A stretch of DNA of 64,000 bases from Phytohabitans flavus (GTDB taxonomy: Bacteria; Actinomycetota; Actinomycetes; Mycobacteriales; Micromonosporaceae): positions 186,001 through 250,000 of the forward strand of contig NZ_AP022870.1 in assembly GCF_011764545.1 (NCBI RefSeq), written 5' to 3'. Shown one piece after another: positions 17,992-28,119 of the stretch (its first letter is position 1; every line of letters begins with the position of its first letter). The position numbers were made by a program, and so were the translations under genes. The notes below the pieces were generated by a model. That model saw only the letters and a program-made list of their open reading frames with translations. It was not told the DNA's origin and searched no databases.

Positions 17992-19183
17992 GCGCAGGCG
18001 CCGGCACTGACGCGGGCGTGGGGCGGATCATCGGGCCGGCGGCGCGGGCGACAAGCGCCAGCAGCGGGATCAGCGCGGCGAGTGTCCACGTGAGACCGAC
18101 AAGCTCGGTCACCCAGCCGATGATCGCCGGCGCGATCAGGATTCCGGTGTACGTCATCGTGCTGAACCGGGCGACGGTCGTGGCCGCACCGGAGCCGGTC
18201 GCGCCCAGATGGCCGACCACGCCGAAGAGCACCGGCAGCGGGGTGGCCAGCCCGATCCCGACCACCGCGAAGCCGGCCACCGCCAGCGCCGGCCACGGGC
18301 TGAGCACGATCACCGCCAGGCCGGCCGCCGCGACGAGCGTGCCGGTGGCCACCAGGCCGGCTGCCGAGCCGCGGGCCTGGAGCCGGTCGCCGACCAGCCG
18401 GCCGGCGGTCTGGCAGGCGGTGAACGCCACGTAGCCGAGCGTGGCGGCGCCGAGTGACGCGCCAAGGTTGTCGTGCAGGTACACGCCACTCCAGTTGGCG
18501 ACCGCCGCCTCGACCGTGAGCACCGTGGCGCCCATCGCGCCGAACCCGACGATCCGCCGCGACCAGCCGCTCCGCCACGACGCGCGGGCGGCGGGGGTGG
18601 CCTCGGTGGCGCGCCGGTCCGCGTACCCGGGAAGGAGCAGGCGGCCGCAGACCAGCGCGGCCGGCAGCAGCGCCGCGGCGAGTACCGCGTAGTGCAGTGA
18701 CCGCGACATGCCCGCCTGGGCCGCCGCCGAGCCGACGAGCGAGCCCGCGACGGCGCCGATGCTCCACGCCGCGTGGCAGCCGTTCATGATCGGGCGGCCG
18801 AGCGCGCGTTCGACCGCGACGGCGTGCGCGTTCATGCTCACGTCGAGCAGGCCGTGCGCCGCCCCGAAGCCGAGCAGCAGGGCGAGCAGCGCGACCAGGC
18901 TCGGCGCGAGCCCGACGCCGACGAGCCCGAGCGGCAGCACGAGGATCGCCACGCGCACCACCCAGCCGCTGCCCACCCTGGCCGCGAGCGCTCCCGCGCC
19001 CTGCATGGCCGGCACGGCCGATACGCCGAACACGGCGCTGACCAGGCCGAGCTGGGCGGGGGAAAGGTCGAGGTCGAGCTTGAGCTGCGGCGTACGCACC
19101 ACCATGCTCGCGATGATCAGCCCGTTGCCGCCGAAGACCGCCGTGATCGCCCAGCGGGCAAGCCTTGCGTTCGAGGAAGCCAT
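17975..19183 (-). CDS. MFS transporter
   Basis: 402 residues with about 12 hydrophobic helices and a short central loop (ADRRATEATPAARAS). Has the MFS-type AGALAARVGSGWVVR loop after helix 2 and a repeat-like VGDRLQARG loop in the second half. Resembles the fucose permease/YbjJ group by its LLGFGAAHGLLDVSMNAHAV segment in helix 4. Substrate unknown; export of a small molecule is equally possible. Start ATG 19183 was preferred over upstream codons that would add a non-hydrophobic lead. Confidence 0.82.
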   Translation of the reverse strand: MASSNARLARWAITAVFGGNGLIIASMVVRTPQLKLDLDLSPAQLGLVSAVFGVSAVPAMQGAGALAARVGSGWVVRVAILVLPLGLVGVGLAPSLVALLALLLGFGAAHGLLDVSMNAHAVAVERALGRPIMNGCHAAWSIGAVAGSLVGSAAAQAGMSRSLHYAVLAAALLPAALVCGRLLLPGYADRRATEATPAARASWRSGWSRRIVGFGAMGATVLTVEAAVANWSGVYLHDNLGASLGAATLGYVAFTACQTAGRLVGDRLQARGSAAGLVATGTLVAAAGLAVIVLSPWPALAVAGFAVVGIGLATPLPVLFGVVGHLGATGSGAATTVARFSTMTYTGILIAPAIIGWVTELVGLTWTLAALIPLLALVARAAGPMIRPTPASVPAPALTATG

Positions 19184-19272
19184 ACCAAGACGACGAACGG
19201 GCAGCCCCTCGATCGGACAGCGGCGCCGGCCAGGTGGAACAAACTGACAGCAGCCCGACACATAAAGATGTC

Positions 19273-19300
19273 TTCACCAACGGCTGAGGCCGGGCTTACG
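19273..19300 (+). promoter_or_regulatory. candidate response-regulator site before the giant surface gene
   Basis: TTCACC (19273-19278) and CTGAGG (19284-19289) are 11 bases apart, followed after six bases by TTACG (19296-19300), 28 bases before the ATG. The same geometry occurs at 30231 and 32772. The second half-site is the most divergent of the three, so this is the weakest copy. Confidence 0.4.
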
Positions 19301-19323
19301 CACCCTCCCCAGACTCCGGAGTC

Positions 19324-22300
19324 ATGGTCCAGGGTAGGAGCAGAAGGTCGACGCGAAAACGCGTCGTCATCGCGGTGGTACTCGTCGCCTCACTCGCCGC
19401 CACCTTGCTCGGTGTGCAGCCGGTGTGGGCGATGACGTACACAGTCAACAGTACGGCGGATGCTGTCGATGCCGCCGTCGGCAACGGGGTCTGCGCCACC
19501 AGTACGGGCGTCTGCACATTGCGGGCGGCCGTGCAGGAGGCGAACTCGACCCTCGCTGCCGACACAATCCAGGTGCCTGCTGGCACGTACCAGATCGGTA
19601 TCGCCCCCTCCGGCGACAACGGTGACTCGAGCGGCGACTTCGACGTCGTCAGCCCGCTCACCGTCGTCGGCGCCGGCGCCGCCACCACGATCGTCGACGG
19701 CGGGCAGCCGCTGGGCGGCTCACCGCCCGAAGTGCGCGGCCTGGACCGGCTCCTCGACATCCACGAGACCGCGGGCAACGTCACCGTCTCCGGCATCACG
19801 CTGCGGGAGGGGTACGACATAGAGGTCGGCGGCGCTGTCCACAACCTCTCGCCCGGCCTGGTGCGGCTCCAGAACGTCACCGTTCTGGACAGCTACGCCG
19901 GTGTGTCCGGCGGCGGCATCTTCGCCGACACCGAGGGCCGCATGGAGATCGGCGGCTCGACCATCCGGGGCAACACGACCGGCGGTGAAGGCGGCGGCAT
20001 CTACAACCAGCACGAGGGCGAGATCACCCTCACCGACACGTCGCTGACCGGCAACACGGCGGCGGGCGACGGCGGCGGGCTGTCCAACACCTCCAAGGCC
20101 CGGCTCACCATGACCCGGGGCACCGTCTCCGGCAACACGGCCGGCGGCTCGGGCGGCGGCGTCTCCACCGACGCCTCGCGCCCGGCCACGTTCACCGGTG
20201 TGGTCTTCTCCGGCAACGCGGCGGGCGACGAGGTCTCCGGCGACGGCGGCGGTGGCGGCCTGAACGCCGGCGGCGACGGCACGCTCAACATCACCGGCGC
20301 CTCGTTCATCGAGAACACCGCGATCGGCGAGGGCGGCGGCCTGGCCATCCACAATGGCGGCGCCGCGCAGGTCACCGACACGGTCGTGCGCGACAACCAC
20401 AGCGACGCCGGCGGTGGCGGCATCGAGAACAGCGGCATGGGCGTCACGCTCACCCGGCTGACCGTCACCGGCAACACCGCCGGCCTGGACGGCGGCGGCA
20501 TCGAGAGCCAGGGCAGCGGCGCGTTCACCATCAAGGACACCACGGTCAGCCAGAACACGGCCGAGCACGGCGGCGGCTTCGCCAACGTGGCGGACGGCAC
20601 GCTCCAGATCACCGGCTCGACGTTCTGGGACAACCGCGCCAAGGTGTACGGCGGTGGCATCTACAACGCCTCCGACGCCACCGCGCTGATCGAAAACAGC
20701 ACCTCCTCCGGCAACGTCGCACAGGTGGCCGGCGGTGGCCTCTACAGTGACGCGGACGCCGGCCTGCGGGTGGTCAACGTGACCATCACCCACAACGTCT
20801 CGCCGCACGGCGCGGGCGTCGGCAACGAGCCGGGCGGCTCGGTGAACTTCCCGGTCGAGCCGAGCACCTCGGTGATCTTCCGGAACACCGTGGTCGCCGG
20901 CAACCTGCACGGCGCCGAGTGCAGCTTCGCGGTCGGCTCCGAGGGCGGCAACCTGGACAGCGCCGACTCCTGCTACTTCCGGGGCAGCCGCGACCGTACC
21001 GGCGCCGGCGACCCCGGCCTGGACGCGATCGCCGACAACGGCGGCCCGACGATGACGCACGCCATCCAGGAGGGCAGCTTCGCCCTCGACGGCGGCGTCG
21101 CGCCGTGCGTGCCGGTCGACCAGCGCGGCGTCACCCGCCCCAAGAACACCGCGTGCGACATCGGGTCGCTGGAGCACGAGGGGCCGTTCCCGGCGGCGGA
21201 CACCGTCGCGCCGGAGACGTCGGTGCTGGAGGGGCCGTCGTTCGCGGCTGAGCGGGCCACGTTCCGCTTCGCCGGTACGGACAACGTCACCCCGGCCGGC
21301 GAGCTGCTCTTCGAGTGCCGGGTCCTGAGCAACGACCCGACCGACCCGCCGGACCCGCCGGACCCCACCGAGCCGCCGGACCCCGAGTTCATGTTCGTCG
21401 GCTGCCCCAACCCGTACGAGCTGCTCGACATCGAGATGGGCGAGAACACGCTCGAGGTGCGGGCGATCGACCGGGCCGGCAACGTCGACCCGACGCCCGC
21501 GGTGCACGTCTTCACCGGCGGGGAGGACACCACGCCGCCGGAGACCACGTTCGCCAGCACCCCGCCCAACCCGAGCGCGGGCCGTACGGCCACGTTCTCC
21601 TTCCTCGGCACCGACGACCTGACACCGACCTTCCTGCTGGAGTACGAGTGCCGGATCGACAGCACCGACGAGGAGGCGTGGCTCGAGTGCGCCAGCCCGT
21701 GGAGCTTCTCCAACCTGACCACCGGGTCGCACACGGTACAGGTGCGCGCGATCGACGAGGGCGACAACGTCGACCCGACGCCGGCCACGTACACCTGGAC
21801 GGTCGGCTCGCCGGCCGACTGTGACGCCTCGAACGTCATCCTCACCGCGGGCGCCGACGCGTGGATCGACGAGTCGATCACGCAGCAGAACTTCGGCATC
21901 GCCGAGGAGCTGACGGTGCGGTCCCAGGCACCCGGCGAGGACGCCCGCGCACTTGTCCACTTCGGACTGCCCGCGGACACGCCGGTCGCCTGTGAGCTGA
22001 CCCGGGCCACGCTCCGCCTGTACGGCGAGGGCGAGGCGGGCCGCACGCTGGAGGCGGTACCGATCAGCGCCGGTTGGGCCGAGACCAACGTGACCTGGGC
22101 CAACCAGCCAGCCACCAGCGGTACGGCGGCGACCACCACGTCCGGCTCCGGCTTCCGTGAGTGGAATGTCACCGCGCAGGTGGCGGCGATGCTGGCCGGC
22201 TCGCCCAACCACGGCTTCATGATCCGGGACGCCGTGGAGGAGGGTGAGGGTGCCGAGCAGTCGCTCAGCTCCCGTCACACGATCGCCGAGCCGCCGCAGG

Positions 22301-25300
22301 TGCCGCAGCTCGTGCTCCGCTTCGACGGCCCGGGTGCCGAGCCGCCCTCGCCGCCGCCCGCGCCGGTGGCCCGTACGGTCACCTGTGGCCAGGTGATCAC
22401 CCAGAGCACCCGGCTGCTGAACGACCTGACCGACTGCCCGCTCGACGGCCTCGTCGTCGGCGCGCCGAACATCGAGATCGACCTCGACGGCCACACGATC
22501 GACGGGCCGGGTTACTTCCCGGGCCAGCCGGGCTCCCCGTACGAGGTGCCTGAGCTGGGTCTGCCGGCCGGTGTGCGCAACGTCGGGTTCGAAAACGTCG
22601 TCGTCACCGGCGGCACGATCAAGGGCTACGGCTACGGCGTGCAGCTGATGGCCGGCACCCGGTTCAACCTGGTCGAAGGGCTGACCGTCCGGGAGAACGC
22701 GACGGCGGGTATCGAACTCGCCGACGCCGACGACGGGCGCAACGCCAACCAGGTGCGCGGCAACACGATCGCGGACAACGAGCTCGGCCTCGCGCTGATC
22801 GCCGGCTCGGAGAACAGCGTGGTGCGGGAGAACGACTTCGCCGGCAACCTCGGCGTGGCCATTCACATGCTCGACGCCAGCGGTCACCTGATCGAGGACA
22901 ACACCGTCACCGGCGTGACAAGTGACCCGGCGCTGAGCAGCGACGGCGGCTTCCTCTTCGAGGACGCGCGGGAGAACACGATCGCCGGCAACACGCTCGC
23001 CGACACCGGTGACGCGGGGATCGTGATCAGTGCCGGCTCGCACCGCAACGTGGTGCGGGACAACGTCATGTCGCGGACCGGCGACGCCGGCATCAACATC
23101 GACGACTCCGACGGCACGGTGGTGACCGGCAACACCTCGCACCTCGCGTCCGACGTCGGGATCGGGCTCAGCGGCGCGAGCGGCACCATCGTCCGCGACA
23201 ACGACGTCCGGTTCAACCCGGGCGGCGTGGAACTGGAGGGGGCCAGCGACAACATCGTCGAGGACAACGACGCCAGCTCCAGCAGCGGCGTCGGCATCTC
23301 GGTGTCGGCTGAGTCGCTGCGCAACCGCATCGCGGGGAACACCATCGTCGGCGCCACCGGAGACGGGATCGCGGTGGGCGGTGCGGCGGTCGACCCCGAG
23401 GGCAACCCGCTCGGCGGCAACGTCATCGAGGGCAACACGGCGTCGGCCAACACCGGCGACGGCATCTCGGTGGCCGAAGCCGGGCACACGGTCACCGGCA
23501 ACACCGCGCACCACAACTCCGCGTGGGGTATCGACGCGGCCGAGGGCACGATCGACGGTGGCGGCAACACCGCCAGCGGCAACGGTGAGCTCGAGCAGTG
23601 CCGTGGCGTGGTCTGCGCCGCCGGTACGCCCGGCACGCCGCCCGGACCGGACATCACGCCGCCGACCGCGGTGATCACCGGTACGCCGCCGAACCCGAGC
23701 AGCAGCCTCGCCAGCGTTCAGTTCCGGTTCACCGGTTCCGACAACGTGGCCCCGCCGACCGCACTGCGCTTCGAGTGCCGGCTGGACCCGCCGCCGGACC
23801 CGGAGCCCGAGCCGCCGGAGCCGGGTGAGCCGCCGCAGGCGCCGGAGGGTCCGGGCTGGGAGGAGTGCGTCAGCCCGGTCACGTACCACTTCCTCTTCGT
23901 CGGCGTGCACCGCTTCGAGGTGCGGGCGATCGACCCGTCGGACAACAAGAGCCTCACCGCGGCGTCGCACACCTGGACCGTGGCGGCGACCCCGCCCGGG
24001 CCGGACAACACGCCGCCGAGCACGACGATCTTCCAGCACCCGGACCAGGCCAGCACCACGCCGCTCGCCACCTTCGGCTTCCGCGGCAGCGACAACGCCA
24101 CCCCGGGACCCAACCTGCGGTACGAGTGCCGCCTGGACCAGGCCGCGTTCGGGCCCTGCCTGAGCCCGAAGTCGTACTCCGGCCTGAGCCTCGGCGTGCA
24201 CACGTTCGAGGCGCGGTCGGTGGACCTGGCCGGTAACGTCGACCCGACCCCGGCCTCGTACACCTGGACGGTCCTGCCGTCGCCGGCGGACACCACCCCG
24301 CCGGACACGACGATCGACTCGGCGCCGGACGCGTCCACGGTCAGCACCGAGGCGACGTTCCAGTTCTCCGCCAGCGAGCCGGGCTCCACGTTCGAGTGCT
24401 CGCTCGACGGCGCCGCGTTCAGCGCTTGCACCTCGCCGACGGAATACGTCGGACTCTGGGTCACCGACCACGAGTTCCGGGTGCGGGCGATCGACGCGGC
24501 GGGCAACGTCGACCCGACGCCGGCCGCCCACTCGTGGACGATCCGCCCGGCGCCGGTACCGATGCAGGTCAACTGCGGCCAGACGCTCACCCAGAGCACG
24601 CTGGTCAGCAACGACCTGACCAACTGCTCCGGTGACGGCCTCGTCATCGGCGCGGCCGGGATCACCGTCGACCTCAACGGGTTCGCGGTGGACGGCATCG
24701 GCCAGGGCGTCGGTATCCGCAACAACGGCCACGACAACGTGACCATCACCAACGGCACCGTCCGCGAGTTCGACTACGGCGTGCAGCTCAACGCCGGCAC
24801 GGTCGGCAACATCGTCTCCGACCTCACCGTCGAGCTGCACCAGGAGGTGGGCATCCAGCTCACCGACGCGGACAACGGCCTGCGGGGCAACCTGCTGCGC
24901 GGCAACACGCTCACCGGCAACGCGGCGGGCATCGCGCTGCTCGGCGGCACGCAGGGCACCTCGGTGCTGGACAACGTCATCACGGCCAGCGCGCTCGACG
25001 GCATCCAGGTGCTCGCCTCCAGCGGCAACAGGGTGGAGAACAACCGGGTCAGCGGCTCCAGCGGCTCCGGCCTCGTTCTCGAGGGCGCTACCAACAACAC
25101 GATCGTGGGCAACACGATCATGGACAACTCCGACCCCGCGGTGACGCTCCAGGCCGGCTCGAACGGCAACCGCCTGTCGGGCAACGAGCTGACCGAGAGC
25201 GAGTCCGGTGTGATCATCACCGACTCGTCCGGCAACGATCTGGTGGCGAACGTGGCCACCGGCTCCAGCGACGGCGGCTTCGTCCTGGAGGGTGCCAACG

Positions 25301-27909
25301 ACAACGTGCTGCGCGGCAACGACGTGCGGTTCAACGGCACCGGCATCGACCTGTACCAGTCGTCGCGCAACCGGGTGGAGTCCAACGACGCCTCCGGCTC
25401 GTCGTCGAGCGGTATCTCGATCGGGCCCGAGTCGCTGAACAACACGATCGTGCTCAACACCTCCAGCGGCAACCAGTCGGAGGGCATCTCGGTCGAGGCC
25501 GAGGTGCTGCCGGAGAGCACCGAGCCGGGCAACGTCATCGACCGCAACACGACCAGCAGCAACAACAGCGCCGGTATCGCGGTCGAAAAGGCCGGCCACC
25601 GGATCTCGGCCAACTCCGCCGACAACAACGACGGCTGGGGCATCTACGCCGAGGTCGGCAACGTGGACGGTGGCGGCAACCGGGCCACCGGCAACACCGA
25701 GCCGATGCAGTGCTACAACGTCTCCTGTGACGGATCCGCGCCGGTACCGCCGGAGGTCAACCCGCCGGACACGCTGATCGTGGACGAGCCGCCGAACCCG
25801 AGCAACAGCACCTCGGCGAGCTTCACGTTCACCGGTATCGACGACAACACCCCGCTGTTCGACCTGGCCTTCGAATGCCGCCTGGACAGCACCAGCCCGA
25901 CCGCCTGGACGGACTGCGAGAACCCGCAGACGTACGGCAACCTGGGCGTGGGTACGCACACGTTCGAGGTGCGTGCGGTGGACCTGGCCGACAAGCCTGA
26001 CCCGACCCCGGCCACGTACACCTGGACGGTGGCGCTGTCGCCGCCGGGCATCCCGCCGGTCACCACGATCAGCGCCGGTCCGCCGGCGCAGACCGCGGCC
26101 CGGAGCGCCCTGTTCACCTTCTTCGCCAACGAACCGGACGCCACCTTCGAGTGCTCCTTCAACGGTGCGGCGTACGCCGACTGTGTCTCCCCGGTCTTCC
26201 TGGAAGACCTGCTGCCGGGAGCGCACGAGTTCGCGGTACGGGCCCGGGACGCCGAGGGCAACCTCGAACCGACCCCGGCCACCCGTACCTGGACGGTCAC
26301 CGGACCGCCGGTCGTGACGCTCGTCGTCGCGCCGGACACGGAGACCACCGACCAGACCGCCACGTTCGCCTTCACCGCGAACGAGCCGGTCGCCCGGTTC
26401 GAGTGCTCGCTCGACCTCGCCCCGTTCACGACGTGCACGTCACCGGCGTCGTACAACGGGCTGGCCATCGGTGATCACTCGATGCGGGTGCGCGCCGTGG
26501 ACCTGGACGGGATGACGTCCACAGAGGACGAGATGGCCGACCACGAGTGGTCGATCGTTCCCGGGCCGGACCTGACTCCGCCGGAGACGAGCGTCCTCAG
26601 TGGGCCCGCCAACCCGGCGCCGGACGGTATCGCGAACTTCACGTTCACCGGTACGGACAACGTGACCGCGTCCGCCGGCCTGCTCTTCGAGTGCCGCCTC
26701 GACAGCCAGAACGAGGCCGACTTCGTGGAGTGCACAAGCCCGTTCGGGTACCCCAACGTGGACCTGCCGGGCGAGCTGGAGCCGGGACCGCACGTGTTCG
26801 AGGTGCGGGCCCTGGACCAGGAGGACAACGTGGACCCCACGCCCGCGGTGTACTCCTGGACGGTGGCCGGTACGCCGGTCGCGCCGCAGACCACCATCGC
26901 CACCGCACCACCGGTGGAGACGGTGGGCACCACCGCGGCGTTCACCTTCTCGGCCAGCGCTCCGGGTGTGACCTTCGAGTGCGCGCTTGACGGTGCGGCG
27001 TACGCGGCCTGCGTATCGCCGGTCCAGTACACCGGCCTGGCGGTCGGCGACCACGAGTTCGCGGTCCGGGCCCGTACGGCCGGGGGCACCGTGGACCCGA
27101 CGCCGGCGCACTTCGAATGGACGGTGCTGCCGCCGCCGGACACCACGGCACCGGAGACGACCATCGGCTCCGCGCCACCGGCGACGACCACCAGCCCGAC
27201 GGCGACGTTCGGCTTCTCCGCCAGCGAGGCGGGGTCGACGTTCGAGTGCTCGCTCGACGCCGCCGCGTTCGGTCCGTGCACCAGCCCGCAGGCGTACAGC
27301 GGCCTCCAGCCCGGAGCGCACCAGTTCCGGGTACGGGCCACCGACGCCGCCGGGAACGTGGACGGCACGCCGGCCACGCACAACTGGACGGTCCAGGCGC
27401 CGCCGAGCTGCGCGGCTCCGGGCACGGTGACGCTCGGGGCGAACGCGGACAGCTGGGTCCTCCAGTCGTCGGCGTCGAGCAACTACGGGCAGGACTCGGT
27501 GCTGAAGGTCGACACCAAATCCGGCAACAACGCCCGGGCACTCGTGCGGTTCAACCTGCCGGCGATCCCGTCCGGATGCCAGGTGACCGACGCGAAGCTG
27601 CGGCTGTACGCCTCGTCGTACAAGACCGGGCGGACGCTCCAGGCGATCCCGCTCGCGGCCACTTGGTCGGAGGCGAACGTGCGGTGGAACAACCAGCCGG
27701 CCACCACCGGCACGGCGGCCACCACCACGTCCGGCTCCGGGTACCGGGAATGGGCGGTCACCGCGCAGATCGGTGGCGCCTACGCCAACGGCAACTTCGG
27801 GTTCCTGATCCGGGACAGCGTGGAGAACGGCAGCGGTCTCGAGCAGGGATTCCACAGTAGAGAGAAGGGGACCGACAACCCACCGCGGTTGGTCATCACG
27901 TTCGGCTAA
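19324..27909 (+). CDS. giant multi-domain secreted beta-helix/Ig-like/DNRLRE protein
   Basis: 2861 residues. Signal peptide 1-36. A CSLREA-type start and parallel beta-helix (about 37-620) rich in GGGI/GNT turns; two Ig-like modules (about 629-828); a DNRLRE domain (833-1000); a NosD-like beta-helix (about 1018-1434); three Ig-like modules (about 1443-1740); a third beta-helix (1748-2133); six Ig-like modules (about 2146-2690); and a second DNRLRE domain (2695-2861). Ig-like modules share TPPxTxI, FECxLD, and PTPAxxxWTV with one Cys pair each. No sortase motif or membrane anchor at the C-terminus, so it is secreted or held non-covalently. Beta-helices suggest polysaccharide or surface binding; no lyase active site is evident. 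Followed by a strong terminator. Confidence 0.88.
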   Translation: MVQGRSRRSTRKRVVIAVVLVASLAATLLGVQPVWAMTYTVNSTADAVDAAVGNGVCATSTGVCTLRAAVQEANSTLAADTIQVPAGTYQIGIAPSGDNGDSSGDFDVVSPLTVVGAGAATTIVDGGQPLGGSPPEVRGLDRLLDIHETAGNVTVSGITLREGYDIEVGGAVHNLSPGLVRLQNVTVLDSYAGVSGGGIFADTEGRMEIGGSTIRGNTTGGEGGGIYNQHEGEITLTDTSLTGNTAAGDGGGLSNTSKARLTMTRGTVSGNTAGGSGGGVSTDASRPATFTGVVFSGNAAGDEVSGDGGGGGLNAGGDGTLNITGASFIENTAIGEGGGLAIHNGGAAQVTDTVVRDNHSDAGGGGIENSGMGVTLTRLTVTGNTAGLDGGGIESQGSGAFTIKDTTVSQNTAEHGGGFANVADGTLQITGSTFWDNRAKVYGGGIYNASDATALIENSTSSGNVAQVAGGGLYSDADAGLRVVNVTITHNVSPHGAGVGNEPGGSVNFPVEPSTSVIFRNTVVAGNLHGAECSFAVGSEGGNLDSADSCYFRGSRDRTGAGDPGLDAIADNGGPTMTHAIQEGSFALDGGVAPCVPVDQRGVTRPKNTACDIGSLEHEGPFPAADTVAPETSVLEGPSFAAERATFRFAGTDNVTPAGELLFECRVLSNDPTDPPDPPDPTEPPDPEFMFVGCPNPYELLDIEMGENTLEVRAIDRAGNVDPTPAVHVFTGGEDTTPPETTFASTPPNPSAGRTATFSFLGTDDLTPTFLLEYECRIDSTDEEAWLECASPWSFSNLTTGSHTVQVRAIDEGDNVDPTPATYTWTVGSPADCDASNVILTAGADAWIDESITQQNFGIAEELTVRSQAPGEDARALVHFGLPADTPVACELTRATLRLYGEGEAGRTLEAVPISAGWAETNVTWANQPATSGTAATTTSGSGFREWNVTAQVAAMLAGSPNHGFMIRDAVEEGEGAEQSLSSRHTIAEPPQVPQLVLRFDGPGAEPPSPPPAPVARTVTCGQVITQSTRLLNDLTDCPLDGLVVGAPNIEIDLDGHTIDGPGYFPGQPGSPYEVPELGLPAGVRNVGFENVVVTGGTIKGYGYGVQLMAGTRFNLVEGLTVRENATAGIELADADDGRNANQVRGNTIADNELGLALIAGSENSVVRENDFAGNLGVAIHMLDASGHLIEDNTVTGVTSDPALSSDGGFLFEDARENTIAGNTLADTGDAGIVISAGSHRNVVRDNVMSRTGDAGINIDDSDGTVVTGNTSHLASDVGIGLSGASGTIVRDNDVRFNPGGVELEGASDNIVEDNDASSSSGVGISVSAESLRNRIAGNTIVGATGDGIAVGGAAVDPEGNPLGGNVIEGNTASANTGDGISVAEAGHTVTGNTAHHNSAWGIDAAEGTIDGGGNTASGNGELEQCRGVVCAAGTPGTPPGPDITPPTAVITGTPPNPSSSLASVQFRFTGSDNVAPPTALRFECRLDPPPDPEPEPPEPGEPPQAPEGPGWEECVSPVTYHFLFVGVHRFEVRAIDPSDNKSLTAASHTWTVAATPPGPDNTPPSTTIFQHPDQASTTPLATFGFRGSDNATPGPNLRYECRLDQAAFGPCLSPKSYSGLSLGVHTFEARSVDLAGNVDPTPASYTWTVLPSPADTTPPDTTIDSAPDASTVSTEATFQFSASEPGSTFECSLDGAAFSACTSPTEYVGLWVTDHEFRVRAIDAAGNVDPTPAAHSWTIRPAPVPMQVNCGQTLTQSTLVSNDLTNCSGDGLVIGAAGITVDLNGFAVDGIGQGVGIRNNGHDNVTITNGTVREFDYGVQLNAGTVGNIVSDLTVELHQEVGIQLTDADNGLRGNLLRGNTLTGNAAGIALLGGTQGTSVLDNVITASALDGIQVLASSGNRVENNRVSGSSGSGLVLEGATNNTIVGNTIMDNSDPAVTLQAGSNGNRLSGNELTESESGVIITDSSGNDLVANVATGSSDGGFVLEGANDNVLRGNDVRFNGTGIDLYQSSRNRVESNDASGSSSSGISIGPESLNNTIVLNTSSGNQSEGISVEAEVLPESTEPGNVIDRNTTSSNNSAGIAVEKAGHRISANSADNNDGWGIYAEVGNVDGGGNRATGNTEPMQCYNVSCDGSAPVPPEVNPPDTLIVDEPPNPSNSTSASFTFTGIDDNTPLFDLAFECRLDSTSPTAWTDCENPQTYGNLGVGTHTFEVRAVDLADKPDPTPATYTWTVALSPPGIPPVTTISAGPPAQTAARSALFTFFANEPDATFECSFNGAAYADCVSPVFLEDLLPGAHEFAVRARDAEGNLEPTPATRTWTVTGPPVVTLVVAPDTETTDQTATFAFTANEPVARFECSLDLAPFTTCTSPASYNGLAIGDHSMRVRAVDLDGMTSTEDEMADHEWSIVPGPDLTPPETSVLSGPANPAPDGIANFTFTGTDNVTASAGLLFECRLDSQNEADFVECTSPFGYPNVDLPGELEPGPHVFEVRALDQEDNVDPTPAVYSWTVAGTPVAPQTTIATAPPVETVGTTAAFTFSASAPGVTFECALDGAAYAACVSPVQYTGLAVGDHEFAVRARTAGGTVDPTPAHFEWTVLPPPDTTAPETTIGSAPPATTTSPTATFGFSASEAGSTFECSLDAAAFGPCTSPQAYSGLQPGAHQFRVRATDAAGNVDGTPATHNWTVQAPPSCAAPGTVTLGANADSWVLQSSASSNYGQDSVLKVDTKSGNNARALVRFNLPAIPSGCQVTDAKLRLYASSYKTGRTLQAIPLAATWSEANVRWNNQPATTGTAATTTSGSGYREWAVTAQIGGAYANGNFGFLIRDSVENGSGLEQGFHSREKGTDNPPRLVITFG

Positions 27910-27926
27910 CCGCACCCCCCATAAAA

Positions 27927-27964
27927 GGCGCCGCCCCTTCCACCTCCCAGGAAGGGGCGGCGCC
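27927..27964 (+). terminator. strong hairpin terminator after the giant surface gene
   Basis: Fifteen-base perfect inverted repeat (27927-27941 with 27950-27964) and an eight-base loop ACCTCCCA, 18 bases after the stop codon. Confidence 0.85.
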
Positions 27965-28119
27965 GCCGTACGCGGTGGCGACACGTGCACATTGGGAAAG
28001 ATGAGAAAACTCTAAGAAGAGGCCACCGGATCGGTCGAAAAAGCACGGATCAGTGGCCGCCCTGCCCGCCCGATCGAAGACTGTCGGTCATGGTGCCGGG
28101 CACCGTACGGTGAGTAACC

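Noticed and set aside
22500..25700. Possible repeat array resembling CRISPR or VNTR
   Set aside because: The periodic signal comes from beta-helix coils and Ig-like modules in protein; unit length varies and no constant DNA repeat with unique spacers is present.
19720..26226. Very long open frame (over 2100 codons) antisense to the giant surface gene
   Set aside because: It is the GC-skewed shadow of the real gene: composition is Arg/Val/Ala-biased with no domain, signal or motif, while the sense frame has clear repeated domains.
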